From Glutamicibacter arilaitensis Re117 (GTDB lineage: Bacteria > Actinomycetota > Actinomycetes > Actinomycetales > Micrococcaceae), in contig NC_014550.1 of assembly GCF_000197735.1 (NCBI RefSeq), positions 930,001 through 994,000 on the forward strand: a stretch of 64,000 nucleotides of DNA, written 5' to 3'. Positions 17,600-25,504 of the stretch are shown here, piece by piece. Within the stretch, counting starts at the first letter, position 1; each line of letters opens with the position of its first letter. A model generated the notes under the pieces. That model worked only from the letters and a program-made list of their open reading frames with translations, was not told where the DNA came from and searched no databases. Made by a program: the position numbers and the translations under genes.

Positions 17600-18271
17600 T
17601 TAGATGTCCTTCAAGGTGCTAGTGCTTGTCAGCGGCAAGGCGGTGAATCCCTGGTCAAGGGTTTTCATGGCCCGGGTAATTAAAGAATGGAAGACGGAGA
17701 TGAGCTCTGGGGAAATATCCAAACCGTGCGTTTCATCGACGGGCAGACGCTCGATCCACTCATCAAACGCCGCTTGGCCTGCGCCGAGCATCGCATGGGT
17801 AAAGACTCTGATGGAAAAACTATCGGCCTGCGGATAGCGGCGGGCGACTTTTTCGATAACTTCAGCGGTGGCATTTTGCCATTCGCCCATCATGGCGGGG
17901 AAGCCGCATTTAGCTTCCTCCGTTCGCAAGAACGCGCCAAACTGCGCCACCTGCCCAAGCAGCTGCGAGACTTCATCGGACTTGAGCGATTCAAGGATCG
18001 CCTCGACCAGGGGCATGGAGTCGGTCAGGTCGCTGATGGAATCGACCATGCTTCCCAGGACCTGGTGCAGGGGATAGGAAAAGACCGCATCCACTGACGG
18101 GAAGTAGTTGAAGAGGGTCCGGCGGGATACGCCGGCCGCTTCGGCAATCTGGGTGGCGGTCAGGGCCGTGCCAGCGCCGTTGCGCAGCAGGTCTGCAACG
18201 GCTTCAACGATGGCCTGCTTCGTTGCTCGCTTGTTCAGTTCGCGGCGCGTGCCGCTACTCGGGGAAGTCAC
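17600..18271 (-). CDS. TetR/AcrR family transcriptional regulator
   Basis: A 223-residue repressor. The N-terminal helix-turn-helix reads ATQIAEAAGVSRRTLFNYF (residues 41-60), the classic TetR recognition helix with RTLFNYFPS. The C-terminal ligand-binding half is family-specific. The start is the GTG at 18271; no good ribosome site is seen. It heads an operon with the MMPL exporter, and the palindrome GTGCAAAGTTGCAC lies 14 nt upstream of the start codon, so autoregulation is likely. Confidence 0.9.
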   Translation of the reverse strand: MTSPSSGTRRELNKRATKQAIVEAVADLLRNGAGTALTATQIAEAAGVSRRTLFNYFPSVDAVFSYPLHQVLGSMVDSISDLTDSMPLVEAILESLKSDEVSQLLGQVAQFGAFLRTEEAKCGFPAMMGEWQNATAEVIEKVARRYPQADSFSIRVFTHAMLGAGQAAFDEWIERLPVDETHGLDISPELISVFHSLITRAMKTLDQGFTALPLTSTSTLKDI

Positions 18272-18284
18272 ATACTTACACTAC

Positions 18285-18308
18285 GTGCAAAGTTGCACCC
18301 TGTGCAAA
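18285..18308. promoter_or_regulatory. Candidate TetR operator
   Basis: GTGCAAAGTTGCAC (18285-18298) is a perfect 6+6 palindrome with a 2-nt centre, followed by a second half site GTGCAAA at 18302-18308. Its position between the regulator's start and upstream DNA suits an autoregulatory site. Confidence 0.6.
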
Positions 18309-18342
18309 GGGAGCCTATGTGATCTTTAAAAGGAAATTGTGA

Positions 18343-18415
18343 TGTCTCAAGACACCGGTGACACTTCTGTCCCAGGACATCGGTAACACTCGGTGTCTCA
18401 GGACATCGGTAACAG
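18343..18415. repeat. Three tandem subterminal repeats, left IS end
   Basis: Copies of a 22-nt unit begin at 18343, 18368 and 18394. The common core is CAGGACATCGGTAACA, degenerate in the outermost copy. The 25-26 nt spacing suggests transposase binding on one DNA face. Confidence 0.85.
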
Positions 18416-18416
18416 A

Positions 18417-19772
18417 TCAGACCGGGTCAGGCATGTTTTGGAACTTCTCCGTGGCATGCTTCAAACTCAAATACTTCACGCCCTGCGGGAACGGGTAATC
18501 GAATTTCGCGACCAGTTCACCCTCCATGCTCAGCACCATCAAGTCTGTCGGGTCCCAAACCACATTTACCACTGTGGAGCGCAGTAGCTTGCCCAGATAA
18601 ATTTCAACCCCGGCAACCCGCAGGCAGCGGTTCTTATTGGCTCGCAGCACGTGGCTTCCGCTCTCGCCCATGAGTTCAGAACGCAGCGTGGCGCTGAGCT
18701 TAGCCGGCTCTGGAGGGGTTCGTGCAGCAGCCAGCTGCCGGGCCACGCGCTCACTTCCGGCTTGGACGCCAAGAGCTACTTGAGCCTGGCTCGGTCCTGG
18801 TTTCGTGCTCAGTTCCTTCCATTGCCCAAGCTCCAGCGGCTCAGCTGCGGGCGTTGCATCCCACGCTTCTTGCGGAGTCATCCGATCTTCCAGGGACTGG
18901 TGCCCGCGTTGGGTGTTATAGGCATGGTCGAAGACATCCAGCTGCGCCTGCAACTGTGCTAGATCGGTGGCGAACGGCTGCTTTTTCAGCCATTTGAACA
19001 AGGTTGAATGAAGCCGTTCGTTCTTGCCCTGGGTGGTGGGCTTGTGGGGTTTGCCAGTGATCGTCGCGATGCCCAGACCGTTGGCGTAAGCGACCAGCTC
19101 GCTCAGCACGCCACGGCGGATGGGGTTCAGCGCATCACCATTATCGGTGAGCAGTCTTTGCGGCACGCCGCACGATTCGATGCCTTTGCGGAAGACCTTC
19201 ACTGCATCTTGGCCGTTCTCGGTCTTGGCGGCCAATGAAGCGACCGCCAGCCGGGAATGGTCATCGATCAGCTGGAAGATCACGCATTTGCGTCCTCCTT
19301 CCAGCACGTATTCGGTGGCGTCCAGCTGCCAGCAGGAATTGGGCATCGGATAGCGGAAGGACCGGTAGGAGGAACGCGGACGCTTCTGCGGGGCTGGGGT
19401 AACCAGGCCTCGTTCGGAGAAGATCCGGGCCAGTGCCGAGATCGATACCGTGGGCATGCCCAGCTTCTTCATGTGATCGTGCACGCTGATCGGTCCGTGA
19501 TCCCAGCCCGAGGCTTGCAACGCCTTGCGCATTGCGACCGCTTGGTCCTTGACGGCTTCGTTTGTTGCGGTAGGCGCTTTTTTCGGCCGTCGGGAGCGGG
19601 GTTCCAGGGCTGCTGCTTGGCCTTTGGTTTGGGCTCGTTTGCGGATTTGGTAGAAAGTCTTGCGGCTAATTTCGTGTTCCGTGCAGAAGGCGGTGACCGC
19701 GCCTCTGGGAGCGTCTTGTGGCCATCGGGCGATGGCTAAGCGTATTGTCGAGTTGACTGGATCATTTTTCAC
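18417..19772 (-). CDS. IS481/IS1202-like transposase
   Basis: A 451-residue transposase with an N-terminal helix-turn-helix (GAVTAFCTEHEISRKTFYQI) and an rve integrase core: QLDATEYVLEGGRK (first Asp), RLLTDNGDALN (second Asp) and QGKNERLHSTLFKWL (Glu). An approximately 130-residue C-terminal domain after the core (LRVAGVEIYLGKL, DPTDLMV) is the binding extension of the longer IS481/IS1202-type enzymes. Full length with no lesion. Confidence 0.9.
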   Translation of the reverse strand: MKNDPVNSTIRLAIARWPQDAPRGAVTAFCTEHEISRKTFYQIRKRAQTKGQAAALEPRSRRPKKAPTATNEAVKDQAVAMRKALQASGWDHGPISVHDHMKKLGMPTVSISALARIFSERGLVTPAPQKRPRSSYRSFRYPMPNSCWQLDATEYVLEGGRKCVIFQLIDDHSRLAVASLAAKTENGQDAVKVFRKGIESCGVPQRLLTDNGDALNPIRRGVLSELVAYANGLGIATITGKPHKPTTQGKNERLHSTLFKWLKKQPFATDLAQLQAQLDVFDHAYNTQRGHQSLEDRMTPQEAWDATPAAEPLELGQWKELSTKPGPSQAQVALGVQAGSERVARQLAAARTPPEPAKLSATLRSELMGESGSHVLRANKNRCLRVAGVEIYLGKLLRSTVVNVVWDPTDLMVLSMEGELVAKFDYPFPQGVKYLSLKHATEKFQNMPDPV

Positions 19773-19878
19773 ACTTTCCAGTTCATCAGCCCGCGTGCTG
19801 GCCGAGAGGCCGGTAGGCGGGCTGTGTCCTTCGGGGCGTTAAATCCCGGGGAGAAGTGTCACCACTTTAAATGTTGAA

Positions 19879-19925
19879 GTGTTACCGATGTCCTGAGGCA
19901 GAACTGTTACCGATGTCCTGAGAGA
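19879..19925. repeat. Two tandem subterminal repeats, right IS end (inverted)
   Basis: TGTTACCGATGTCCTGAG occurs twice, in units starting at 19879 and 19904 (25 nt apart), in inverted orientation to the left-end repeats. Confidence 0.85.
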
Positions 19926-19930
19926 AAACA

Positions 19931-19974
19931 TCTTTAAAAGGAAATCGGCGCACGAGCGGTTGCTCGTGCGCCGA
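19931..19974 (-). terminator. Terminator of the disrupted symporter gene
   Basis: TCGGCGCACGAGC pairs perfectly with GCTCGTGCGCCGA around a 4-nt loop (19945-19974). On the minus strand the stem is followed by TTTCCTTTTAAAGA, a U-tract that is also the right copy of the IS target duplication. It lies 17 nt beyond the symporter stop. Confidence 0.88.
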
Positions 19975-19990
19975 CCTCCGTCAACAGTGC

Positions 19991-20863
19991 CTACTTGGCG
20001 GCACCGGCGGGGGAACGATCCTCCGTTGGGTCAACATTTTCCTCGGCAAATGGGTTGCCATTGCGAGGAGCGTTGTACATCTCGATGTCCAGGATGCCTT
20101 CGCGCTTGGCCACGATGGTCGGAACCAGCGCCTGGCCAGCCACGTTGGTGGCTGTGCGGCCCATGTCAACGATCGGATCTACTGCCAGCAGCAGGCCGAC
20201 GCCAGCCAGTGGGAGGCCCAAGGTCGAAAGGGTCAGGGTCAGCATGACCACGGCGCCGGTGGTGCCGGCGGTAGCCGCCGAGCCCAGTACCGAGACCAGA
20301 GCGATCAGCAAATAGTCGGTCAAACTCAGCTGCACATCGAAGAACTGCGCGACGAAGATGGCCGAAACAGCTGGATAAATTGCAGCGCAGCCGTCCATTT
20401 TGGTGGTGGCGCCCAGTGGAACCGCGAAGGAAGCGTAGCCCGAAGGCACGCCCAGATTGCGTTCGGTCACCCGCTGGGTCAATGGCAGGGTGCCGATGGA
20501 TGAACGGGAAACGAAGCCCAGCTGGACCGCTGGCCAGACACCGGAGAAGTACTGCTTCACGGACAGGCCGTGGCTGCGCACCAGAATCGGATAGAAGACG
20601 AACAAGACCAGTGCCAAGCCGAAGTAAATGGCTACGGTGAACTTGCCCAGGGCGCCAATGGTGTCCCAGCCATAGGTGGCGACGGCATTGCCGATCAGGC
20701 CCACGGTGCCGATAGGCGCAATGCGGATGATCCACCACAGCACCTTCTGGATGATGGCCAGTGCCGAAGCCGAGAATGCCAGGAAAGGTTCTGCGGCCTT
20801 GCCGACTTTCAGCGCGGCAATGCCCACAGCGATGGCAACTACCAGGATTTGCAGCACATTGAA
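19991..20863 (-). pseudogene. Dicarboxylate/amino acid:cation symporter (DAACS), 3' fragment
   Basis: The C-terminal part of a DctA/GltP-type secondary transporter, separated from its start by an ISL3 element. It keeps the substrate and ion-binding core: SRSSIGTLPLTQRV (serine-rich hairpin), PLGATTKMDGCA, the cation-site segment and VDPIVDMGRTATNVAG. Joining this to the 5' fragment and removing one 8-bp target copy gives an uninterrupted frame of about 467 codons across the junction SISFN-VLQILVV. Uptake of C4-dicarboxylates or glutamate/aspartate is therefore probably lost. Confidence 0.9.
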
Positions 20864-20938
20864 GGCTCTTCAGGAATAAGAGTGTAACCACCTGAAACCA
20901 ACACCCCGATTCCCGGGCATGTCGCCGAGCACGAAAAA

Positions 20939-20997
20939 GTCGAGGTCTTCCAGAAGAATGGAAGTTACTACACTAGCCATTTTCGAAAGACCTCGAC
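20939..20997. other. Inverted repeat upstream of the ISL3 transposase start
   Basis: GTCGAGGTCTT (20939-20949) pairs with AAGACCTCGAC (20987-20997), an 11-bp stem ending 1 nt before the TTG start. It may limit translation from read-through transcripts. Confidence 0.6.
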
Positions 20998-20998
20998 G

Positions 20999-22306
20999 TT
21001 GCTCAATCCTACCTTCACCGCACCAGACCTCACCACTTTCACCAATCTTGACGGCTTGGGACTGACCGCAATCGGGCAACACCTGAGCGCAGCGAAAGCC
21101 GAAATCCTCTGCCACGTCACCAACCCGATCCCTTGGTGCCAAACCTGCGGAGCAGCAGGCATTCCACGCGATACCGTCACTCGCCGCCTCGCCCACGAAC
21201 CATTGGGCTGGCGTCCCACTGTCCTAGTCATCAAACACCGCCGCTACCGTTGCGCCAATTGCCAACGAGTCTGGCGTGAAGAGCTGTCCCAAGCAGTAGC
21301 GCCACGCCAGAAAATCAGCAGGACCGGGCTACGCTGGGCGCTGGTTGGACTGGTCTGCCACCACTTGTCAGTCTCCCGAATTGCCGAAGGCCTCGGCGTC
21401 ACCTGGAATACCGCCAATGAGGCTGTGCTGGCTGAAGGTCAACGCTTACTGATTGATGATCCAACCCGCTTCGACGGGGTCAAAGTGCTGGGAGTCGATG
21501 AACATGTTTGGCGGCATACCCGAACCGGCGACAAATACGTCACCGTGATTGTGGACCTCACCGCGGTGCGTGACGGCACCGGTACCGCACGACTGATCGA
21601 CATGGTCCCTGGAAGATCCAAAGCTGTATTCAAAACCTGGCTGGCTGATCAAGAAGAACAATGGAAACAGGGCATTGAAGTCGTCGCAATGGACGGTTTC
21701 ACCGGCTTCAAAACAGCTGCCGTCGAGGAGCTACCCCACGCGGTGGAGGTGTTGGATCCATTCCATGTAGTCAAACTAGGTTCCGAGGCGCTGGACCAGA
21801 CCCGGCAACGGATTCAACGTGAGCAACATGGGCGTCGAGGACGCAAGGATGACCCGCTTTACAAGTGCAGGCGAACGCTGACCACGGGACTATCCTTGGC
21901 TACGGAAAAGCAGAAGACCAAGCTTGAAGACCTGTTCAAGGAGCCGGAGTATGAGCCGGTTCAATTGGTCTGGAGCGTGTATCAGAAGATGGTGGATGCC
22001 TACCGGCAACCGAAGCCCGAGGTCGGACGGTGGGCCTTGGAGCAACTGATCAACGAAGTTGGCACGAAGGTACCGAAAGGGTTGCCGGAGCTGAAAAAGC
22101 TCGGCGGCACCCTGCGCAGGAGGAAGACGGACATTCTCGCGTACTTTGATCATATTGGTAGTTCGAATGGTCCTACCGAGGCTTTGAATGGCAGGTTGGA
22201 GCATCTGCGAGGTATCGCGTTGGGGTTCAAGAATCTGGCGCACTATATCGCCCGGTCGTTGTTGGAGACCGGTGGGTTTAGACGGCGTTTACACCCTCAA
22301 TCCTGA
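20999..22306 (+). CDS. ISL3-family transposase
   Basis: A 435-residue transposase. The N-terminal zinc finger (WCQTCG ... YRCANCQRVW, residues 47-85) and a helix-turn-helix precede the DDE_Tnp_ISL3 core: VLGVDEHVWRH, VVAMDGFTGFK, VEVLDPFHVVKL and the late GPTEALNGRLEHLRGIALGF with the catalytic Glu. The start is the TTG at 20999. Full length and possibly active. It is antisense to the symporter gene it interrupts. Confidence 0.93.
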   Translation: MLNPTFTAPDLTTFTNLDGLGLTAIGQHLSAAKAEILCHVTNPIPWCQTCGAAGIPRDTVTRRLAHEPLGWRPTVLVIKHRRYRCANCQRVWREELSQAVAPRQKISRTGLRWALVGLVCHHLSVSRIAEGLGVTWNTANEAVLAEGQRLLIDDPTRFDGVKVLGVDEHVWRHTRTGDKYVTVIVDLTAVRDGTGTARLIDMVPGRSKAVFKTWLADQEEQWKQGIEVVAMDGFTGFKTAAVEELPHAVEVLDPFHVVKLGSEALDQTRQRIQREQHGRRGRKDDPLYKCRRTLTTGLSLATEKQKTKLEDLFKEPEYEPVQLVWSVYQKMVDAYRQPKPEVGRWALEQLINEVGTKVPKGLPELKKLGGTLRRRKTDILAYFDHIGSSNGPTEALNGRLEHLRGIALGFKNLAHYIARSLLETGGFRRRLHPQS

Positions 22307-22312
22307 AGAGCC

Positions 22313-22851
22313 ACATTGAAGCTGATGGAAGTAGTTGCAGTGGCATCATCCACCAGTTTGGTGCTGGCACCCAGGCCCAGGAAATTCGATGGGATCAGGC
22401 CGGTGAGGAAGCCGAGCCAATCGCCGGTCTTGCCTGCGTAGTCCTCAGGTGCTGCCTGTCCGGTATTGGCGCCGGGGCGGAACACTACACCGAGCACCAT
22501 GCCGATGATCACCGAAACGAGGGCGGTGATGGCGAACCAAAGCAGGGTCTGCCACGCCAGACGCGCAGCGTTGGTGACCTTGGCGAGATTCGCAATGGAA
22601 GCGACCACTGCGAAGAAGATCAGCGGAATGACCGCGGTCTTCAGCAGGGAGACGTAGCTGGAGCCGATGATCGATAAGGCTTCGCCCAGCCCGTTCGGTT
22701 CTTCGGCGGTGCTGCCGGTGTACTTGGCGAGCAGGCCCAAAAGGAGGCCGGCAATCAGTGCCGCAATGATCTGCGGACCGAAGCTGGTCATCCAGCGAGG
22801 CAGTCTCGATGAAGTTGCTGAGTTAGACATGCCTTCTACGGTAAAACCCAT
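22313..22851 (-). pseudogene. Dicarboxylate/amino acid:cation symporter (DAACS), 5' fragment
   Basis: The N-terminal part of the ISL3-disrupted symporter. It includes the first transmembrane segments (FGPQIIAALIAGLLLGLLA), SLLKTAVIPLIFFAVVASIA, WFAITALVSVIIGMVLGVVF and the region ending SISFN at the insertion. The start is the ATG at 22851, with GAGGG about 10 nt upstream; the ATG at 22830 is an alternative. As transcribed now it would yield a truncated protein ending in IS sequence. Confidence 0.88.
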
Positions 22852-23084
22852 TTCTAGGCAGCCCTCAGTCAACGTTACTGAATATGACTATATTTCGCCG
22901 TTTGTGTTTGATGACACCGTAAAACGGTGCTTGGCGTCACGGGATCGCCGAAATCATGCAGAAGAATTCACTGTGGCTCAATAGGGGGAAATCTTTCGCC
23001 ATGCGGGAATATTCTCATCGGAGGGGATCCCGCTGGACTATTTTTCGCAACTGTGGACGGCGAGCTCTTTCGTTTCGGTGCCGA

Positions 23085-23540
23085 TTACTGGCGGAGCTGG
23101 GCGCGCACTTGACTGCGCTTGGCAATGAGCAGCACGGTGGCTGCGGTGCCGCACGAAACGGTGGTGAAGACCATGAATGCCACACCGGGCCCGCCTGCAC
23201 CGTAGATTCCCAGCAGGTGCACCCCGAGTGCCAGGACAAGGAATGTCCCAAGGGCGGCCATCCAGATGATGAGGCTGATCCAAGGAAGCGCGTCGTGCAT
23301 CAGCTTGTGGTTGCGCGCGAACTTGGCCAGAAGGATCCAGGTGGCGATGATGGCAATCTGGAAGCAAAGTATGCCTGAGTTCACAGTCCACTGGTACGGT
23401 CGGGCAAGTGGTTGGACTTCGGGGTGGATGTGCAGGCTTTCTTGGATGAAAGCAGGAAGTGCAACGAGTTGCACGAGGAATGCGCCGAGGAAAGCTGCAA
23501 CGAGAACGATTCTGCTTGTAATGATGGCCATTGAAGTCAT
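23085..23540 (-). CDS. DUF2975 family membrane protein
   Basis: A 151-residue protein with four transmembrane helices (about residues 6-28, 53-75, 88-112 and 122-142), matching DUF2975 in layout (LARPYQWTVNSGILCFQIA, FARNHKLMHDALPWISLI). In most genomes a small XRE-type regulator gene follows DUF2975; here the 212 bp downstream have no such gene, so the partner appears lost. The start could be the ATG at 23540 or at 23531. The upstream region is AT-rich with dyad symmetry. Confidence 0.75.
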   Translation of the reverse strand: MTSMAIITSRIVLVAAFLGAFLVQLVALPAFIQESLHIHPEVQPLARPYQWTVNSGILCFQIAIIATWILLAKFARNHKLMHDALPWISLIIWMAALGTFLVLALGVHLLGIYGAGGPGVAFMVFTTVSCGTAATVLLIAKRSQVRAQLRQ

Positions 23541-23559
23541 ATATCGATTATCAATTAAG

Positions 23560-23580
23560 ATCTATCGTTTTTCAATAGAT
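23560..23580. promoter_or_regulatory. Dyad element upstream of the DUF2975 gene
   Basis: ATCTAT and ATAGAT are separated by 9 nt in an AT-rich stretch 20 bp upstream of the start codon. It could be an operator or simply an AT-rich promoter. Confidence 0.3.
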
Positions 23581-23765
23581 GCACACTGGTGAATTCAACG
23601 AGTCCAAGAACGGCACACTTCTTTCTCGTAAGCGCTACCATTCGGCCTGAACATCGGGGAAACTTGAACATGGCAATATTCGGCGACTTTGCCAGTCCTC
23701 GAATGTCTGGCGTAAGCCGGAAGAGCTGCTAGCCGGGCAAATGCGGCAACCGCCGAATTTCGGAA

Positions 23766-24942
23766 TTGCAGATTGGAGTTTTCGTGCCAGCGAGCGCACT
23801 GTTTGCGGTGAGCATCGAATCGGGAAATGCTCGCATCGCCACCTCACCCTTGCGTGAGCTGTGCAAGCGCGAGGGGCCGGACGGGGTAAAAGACCTCCGC
23901 ATCGTTCCTTTGCTATATTCGGATGGCCGCAGAGATCCTGATCGCACTACAAGAATTGCCGTCGGATACTGCCGCCTTTTGCAGCTGAATAGCGGTGCCC
24001 TTAAGTTGTCCATCGTGCTCCAAGATTCTTGGAAGCTCGAAGACATACCGGTGTTTATCGAGGGGGTGCAAAACGACTTCCAAGTATTGCGCCAAGTCCA
24101 TGGGGCGGGGCAAAAGCAAGACGTGCAAGAAATGGAGTCTAGCGTCCAGCATGACCTCGAGAAGCTGGTCAATGAAAATGCGTCGCATGGAGGCGAGTAC
24201 CTGCTGCCGCGCGTTGCCAAGACCCTATGTGAAAGCTCGCGCGATGTGATGACTGCCGTGCGCGACTTGCGCTACGAGTTCGAATCGGGTCTCGCACTGT
24301 CCAGCCTTGAGGCCCATGCGTCCGACTCATATACACACATCGTTGCGTCCTTGCTTTCAGATCAATGTCCTGTGTGGACGAGCCTCGGATCAGGCAAGGG
24401 AAGCCAGCCGAGAGGGGCTATGGGTTTATCTGTGCGATAGGGAGGTTTACCATTCTTATCGGAAACTGCAGGACCCCACCATACTCAATGATTTTGAGCC
24501 CGCCACTTTTGGAATGCGGCCTTGGATCCGCTCGCACGATGCCGCCATACGTCAATGCGTGCAGCTGCAACAGCAAGCCGAGATGGAAACGATCGCCATA
24601 CAGTCGTTGATTTCATCGGCTACGGGAATCTCCAGTTCGCGCGAGGCGGATGCGCAGAGTCGATTCAACTTGCTGGTTGCGCTATTGTCCATTGGTATTG
24701 GTATTGGTATTCCGGGACTTTTCCTAGCGATGTACGGTGCATCGGAGCTACTTCCGCTGGATAGTATGGGGAAACTGCTGCTTTTTGCACCAGTGCTAGT
24801 TTCCCTGCTGGGTGCTGCCGTGATCGCCTGGTGGAAGGCCCCTAGAGGGCGGCTCGGAAAGCTCTGGAAACAGTGCGCGGCACTCACCGTGGTCATCTGT
24901 GCATTCATGGTGGGGTGTGCCTGGTACTTCCAAAGGCTCTGA
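23766..24942 (+). pseudogene. CorA-like two-helix membrane protein, frameshifted
   Basis: Two overlapping frames encode one likely protein. The first (TTG 23766 to a TAG at 24438) gives an acidic N-terminal domain with long helices (VQHDLEKLVNENASHGGEYL, ALSSLEAHASDSYTHIVASL). The second (usable from about 24340 to 24942) continues EASREGLWVYLCDREVYHSY and QSRFNLLVALLSIGIGIGI with two C-terminal transmembrane helices and AMYGASELLP. A helical cytoplasmic part followed by two close C-terminal helices is the CorA plan, but the GMN motif is absent. The lesion (+1 or -2) lies between about 24340 and 24400. The true start is unclear and no good ribosome site is seen. Confidence 0.55.
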
Positions 24943-25059
24943 GAAGCCGCGAGGGTGCAGATCAACGAACTTGGCAAGAACGCCCCATGCGGCGGCTACG
25001 GCCGGCTGGTACTCCGCTAGGCGCGGATTCACTGTTTATCAAACATACGGGAGGAAAGC

Positions 25060-25449
25060 ATGCGCATCTACATGACAAGTGTCTTTGTGGATGACCAGAA
25101 GCTCGCTAAGAATTTCTATACCGAGATTCTTGGCTTCAAGGTCAAGAACGATATCCCCATGGGCGAATTCAGTTGGCTGACTTTGGTTTCTTCCCAGGAG
25201 GAGCAGGGTACTGAACTGCTGTTGGAACCTTCCGCCCACCCGGCGGTAGGCCCGTACCGTGATGCACTGAAGGCAGACGGCATTCCTGCCGCATCATTCG
25301 CGGTTGAGGATGTCCAAGCCGAATACGAGCGGCTGTCGGAACTGGGCGTGCAATTCACCCAGGAGCCCATGGACGCAGGACCGGTCATGGTTGCGACCTT
25401 TGACGATACCTGCGGCAACCTGATCCAGATATCCAGCAACAAGTCCTGA
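25060..25449 (+). CDS. VOC family (glyoxalase/extradiol dioxygenase fold) protein
   Basis: A 129-residue protein with paired beta-alpha-beta-beta-beta modules: MRIYMTSVFVDDQKLAKNFY starts module 1 and PAASFAVEDVQAEYERLSEL starts module 2, ending FDDTCGNLIQI, a typical VOC metal-side strand. It may be a lactoylglutathione lyase-like, resistance or promiscuous lyase protein; the substrate is unknown. GGAGGAAAGC precedes the ATG. Confidence 0.85.
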   Translation: MRIYMTSVFVDDQKLAKNFYTEILGFKVKNDIPMGEFSWLTLVSSQEEQGTELLLEPSAHPAVGPYRDALKADGIPAASFAVEDVQAEYERLSELGVQFTQEPMDAGPVMVATFDDTCGNLIQISSNKS

Positions 25450-25455
25450 AAGCGT

Positions 25456-25489
25456 TTTGGCGGCCCTGCAGGATTGCAGGACCGCCAAA
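25456..25489. terminator. Bidirectional terminator, VOC gene / DUF885 gene
   Basis: TTTGGCGGCCCTGCA pairs with TGCAGGACCGCCAAA (one C/A mismatch) around a GGAT loop, between two convergent stop codons. Confidence 0.85.
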
Positions 25490-25504
25490 CTGTTGGAATG
25501 AAAG

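Larger units (their letters stand above)
18338..19930. mobile_element. IS481/IS1202-like insertion sequence with 15-bp target duplication
   Basis: 1593 bp beginning TGTGATGTCTCA and ending (inverted) TGTTTTCTCTCA; the outer 26 bp match at 20 positions. The direct repeat TCTTTAAAAGGAAAT stands at 18323-18337 and 19931-19945, a 15-bp target duplication that is long for typical IS481 elements and recalls the IS1202-type group. Subterminal repeats (three left, two right) continue the terminal motif inward. The target is the U-tract of the terminator of the disrupted symporter gene. Confidence 0.85.
20864..22312. mobile_element. ISL3-family insertion sequence, complete, inside the symporter gene
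   Basis: 1449 bp with terminal inverted repeats starting GGCTCTTCAGGA on both sides; the inner part is similar (GTGTAA shared). The 8-bp target duplication ACATTGAA lies at 20856-20863 and 22313-22320. The IR sequence and 8-bp duplication are typical of ISL3. One intact transposase gene is present. Confidence 0.95.

Noticed and set aside
18343..18415. Evenly spaced repeats resembling a CRISPR array
   Set aside because: Only three copies with 3-4 nt between units, and an inverted set at the other end; they are IS end repeats.
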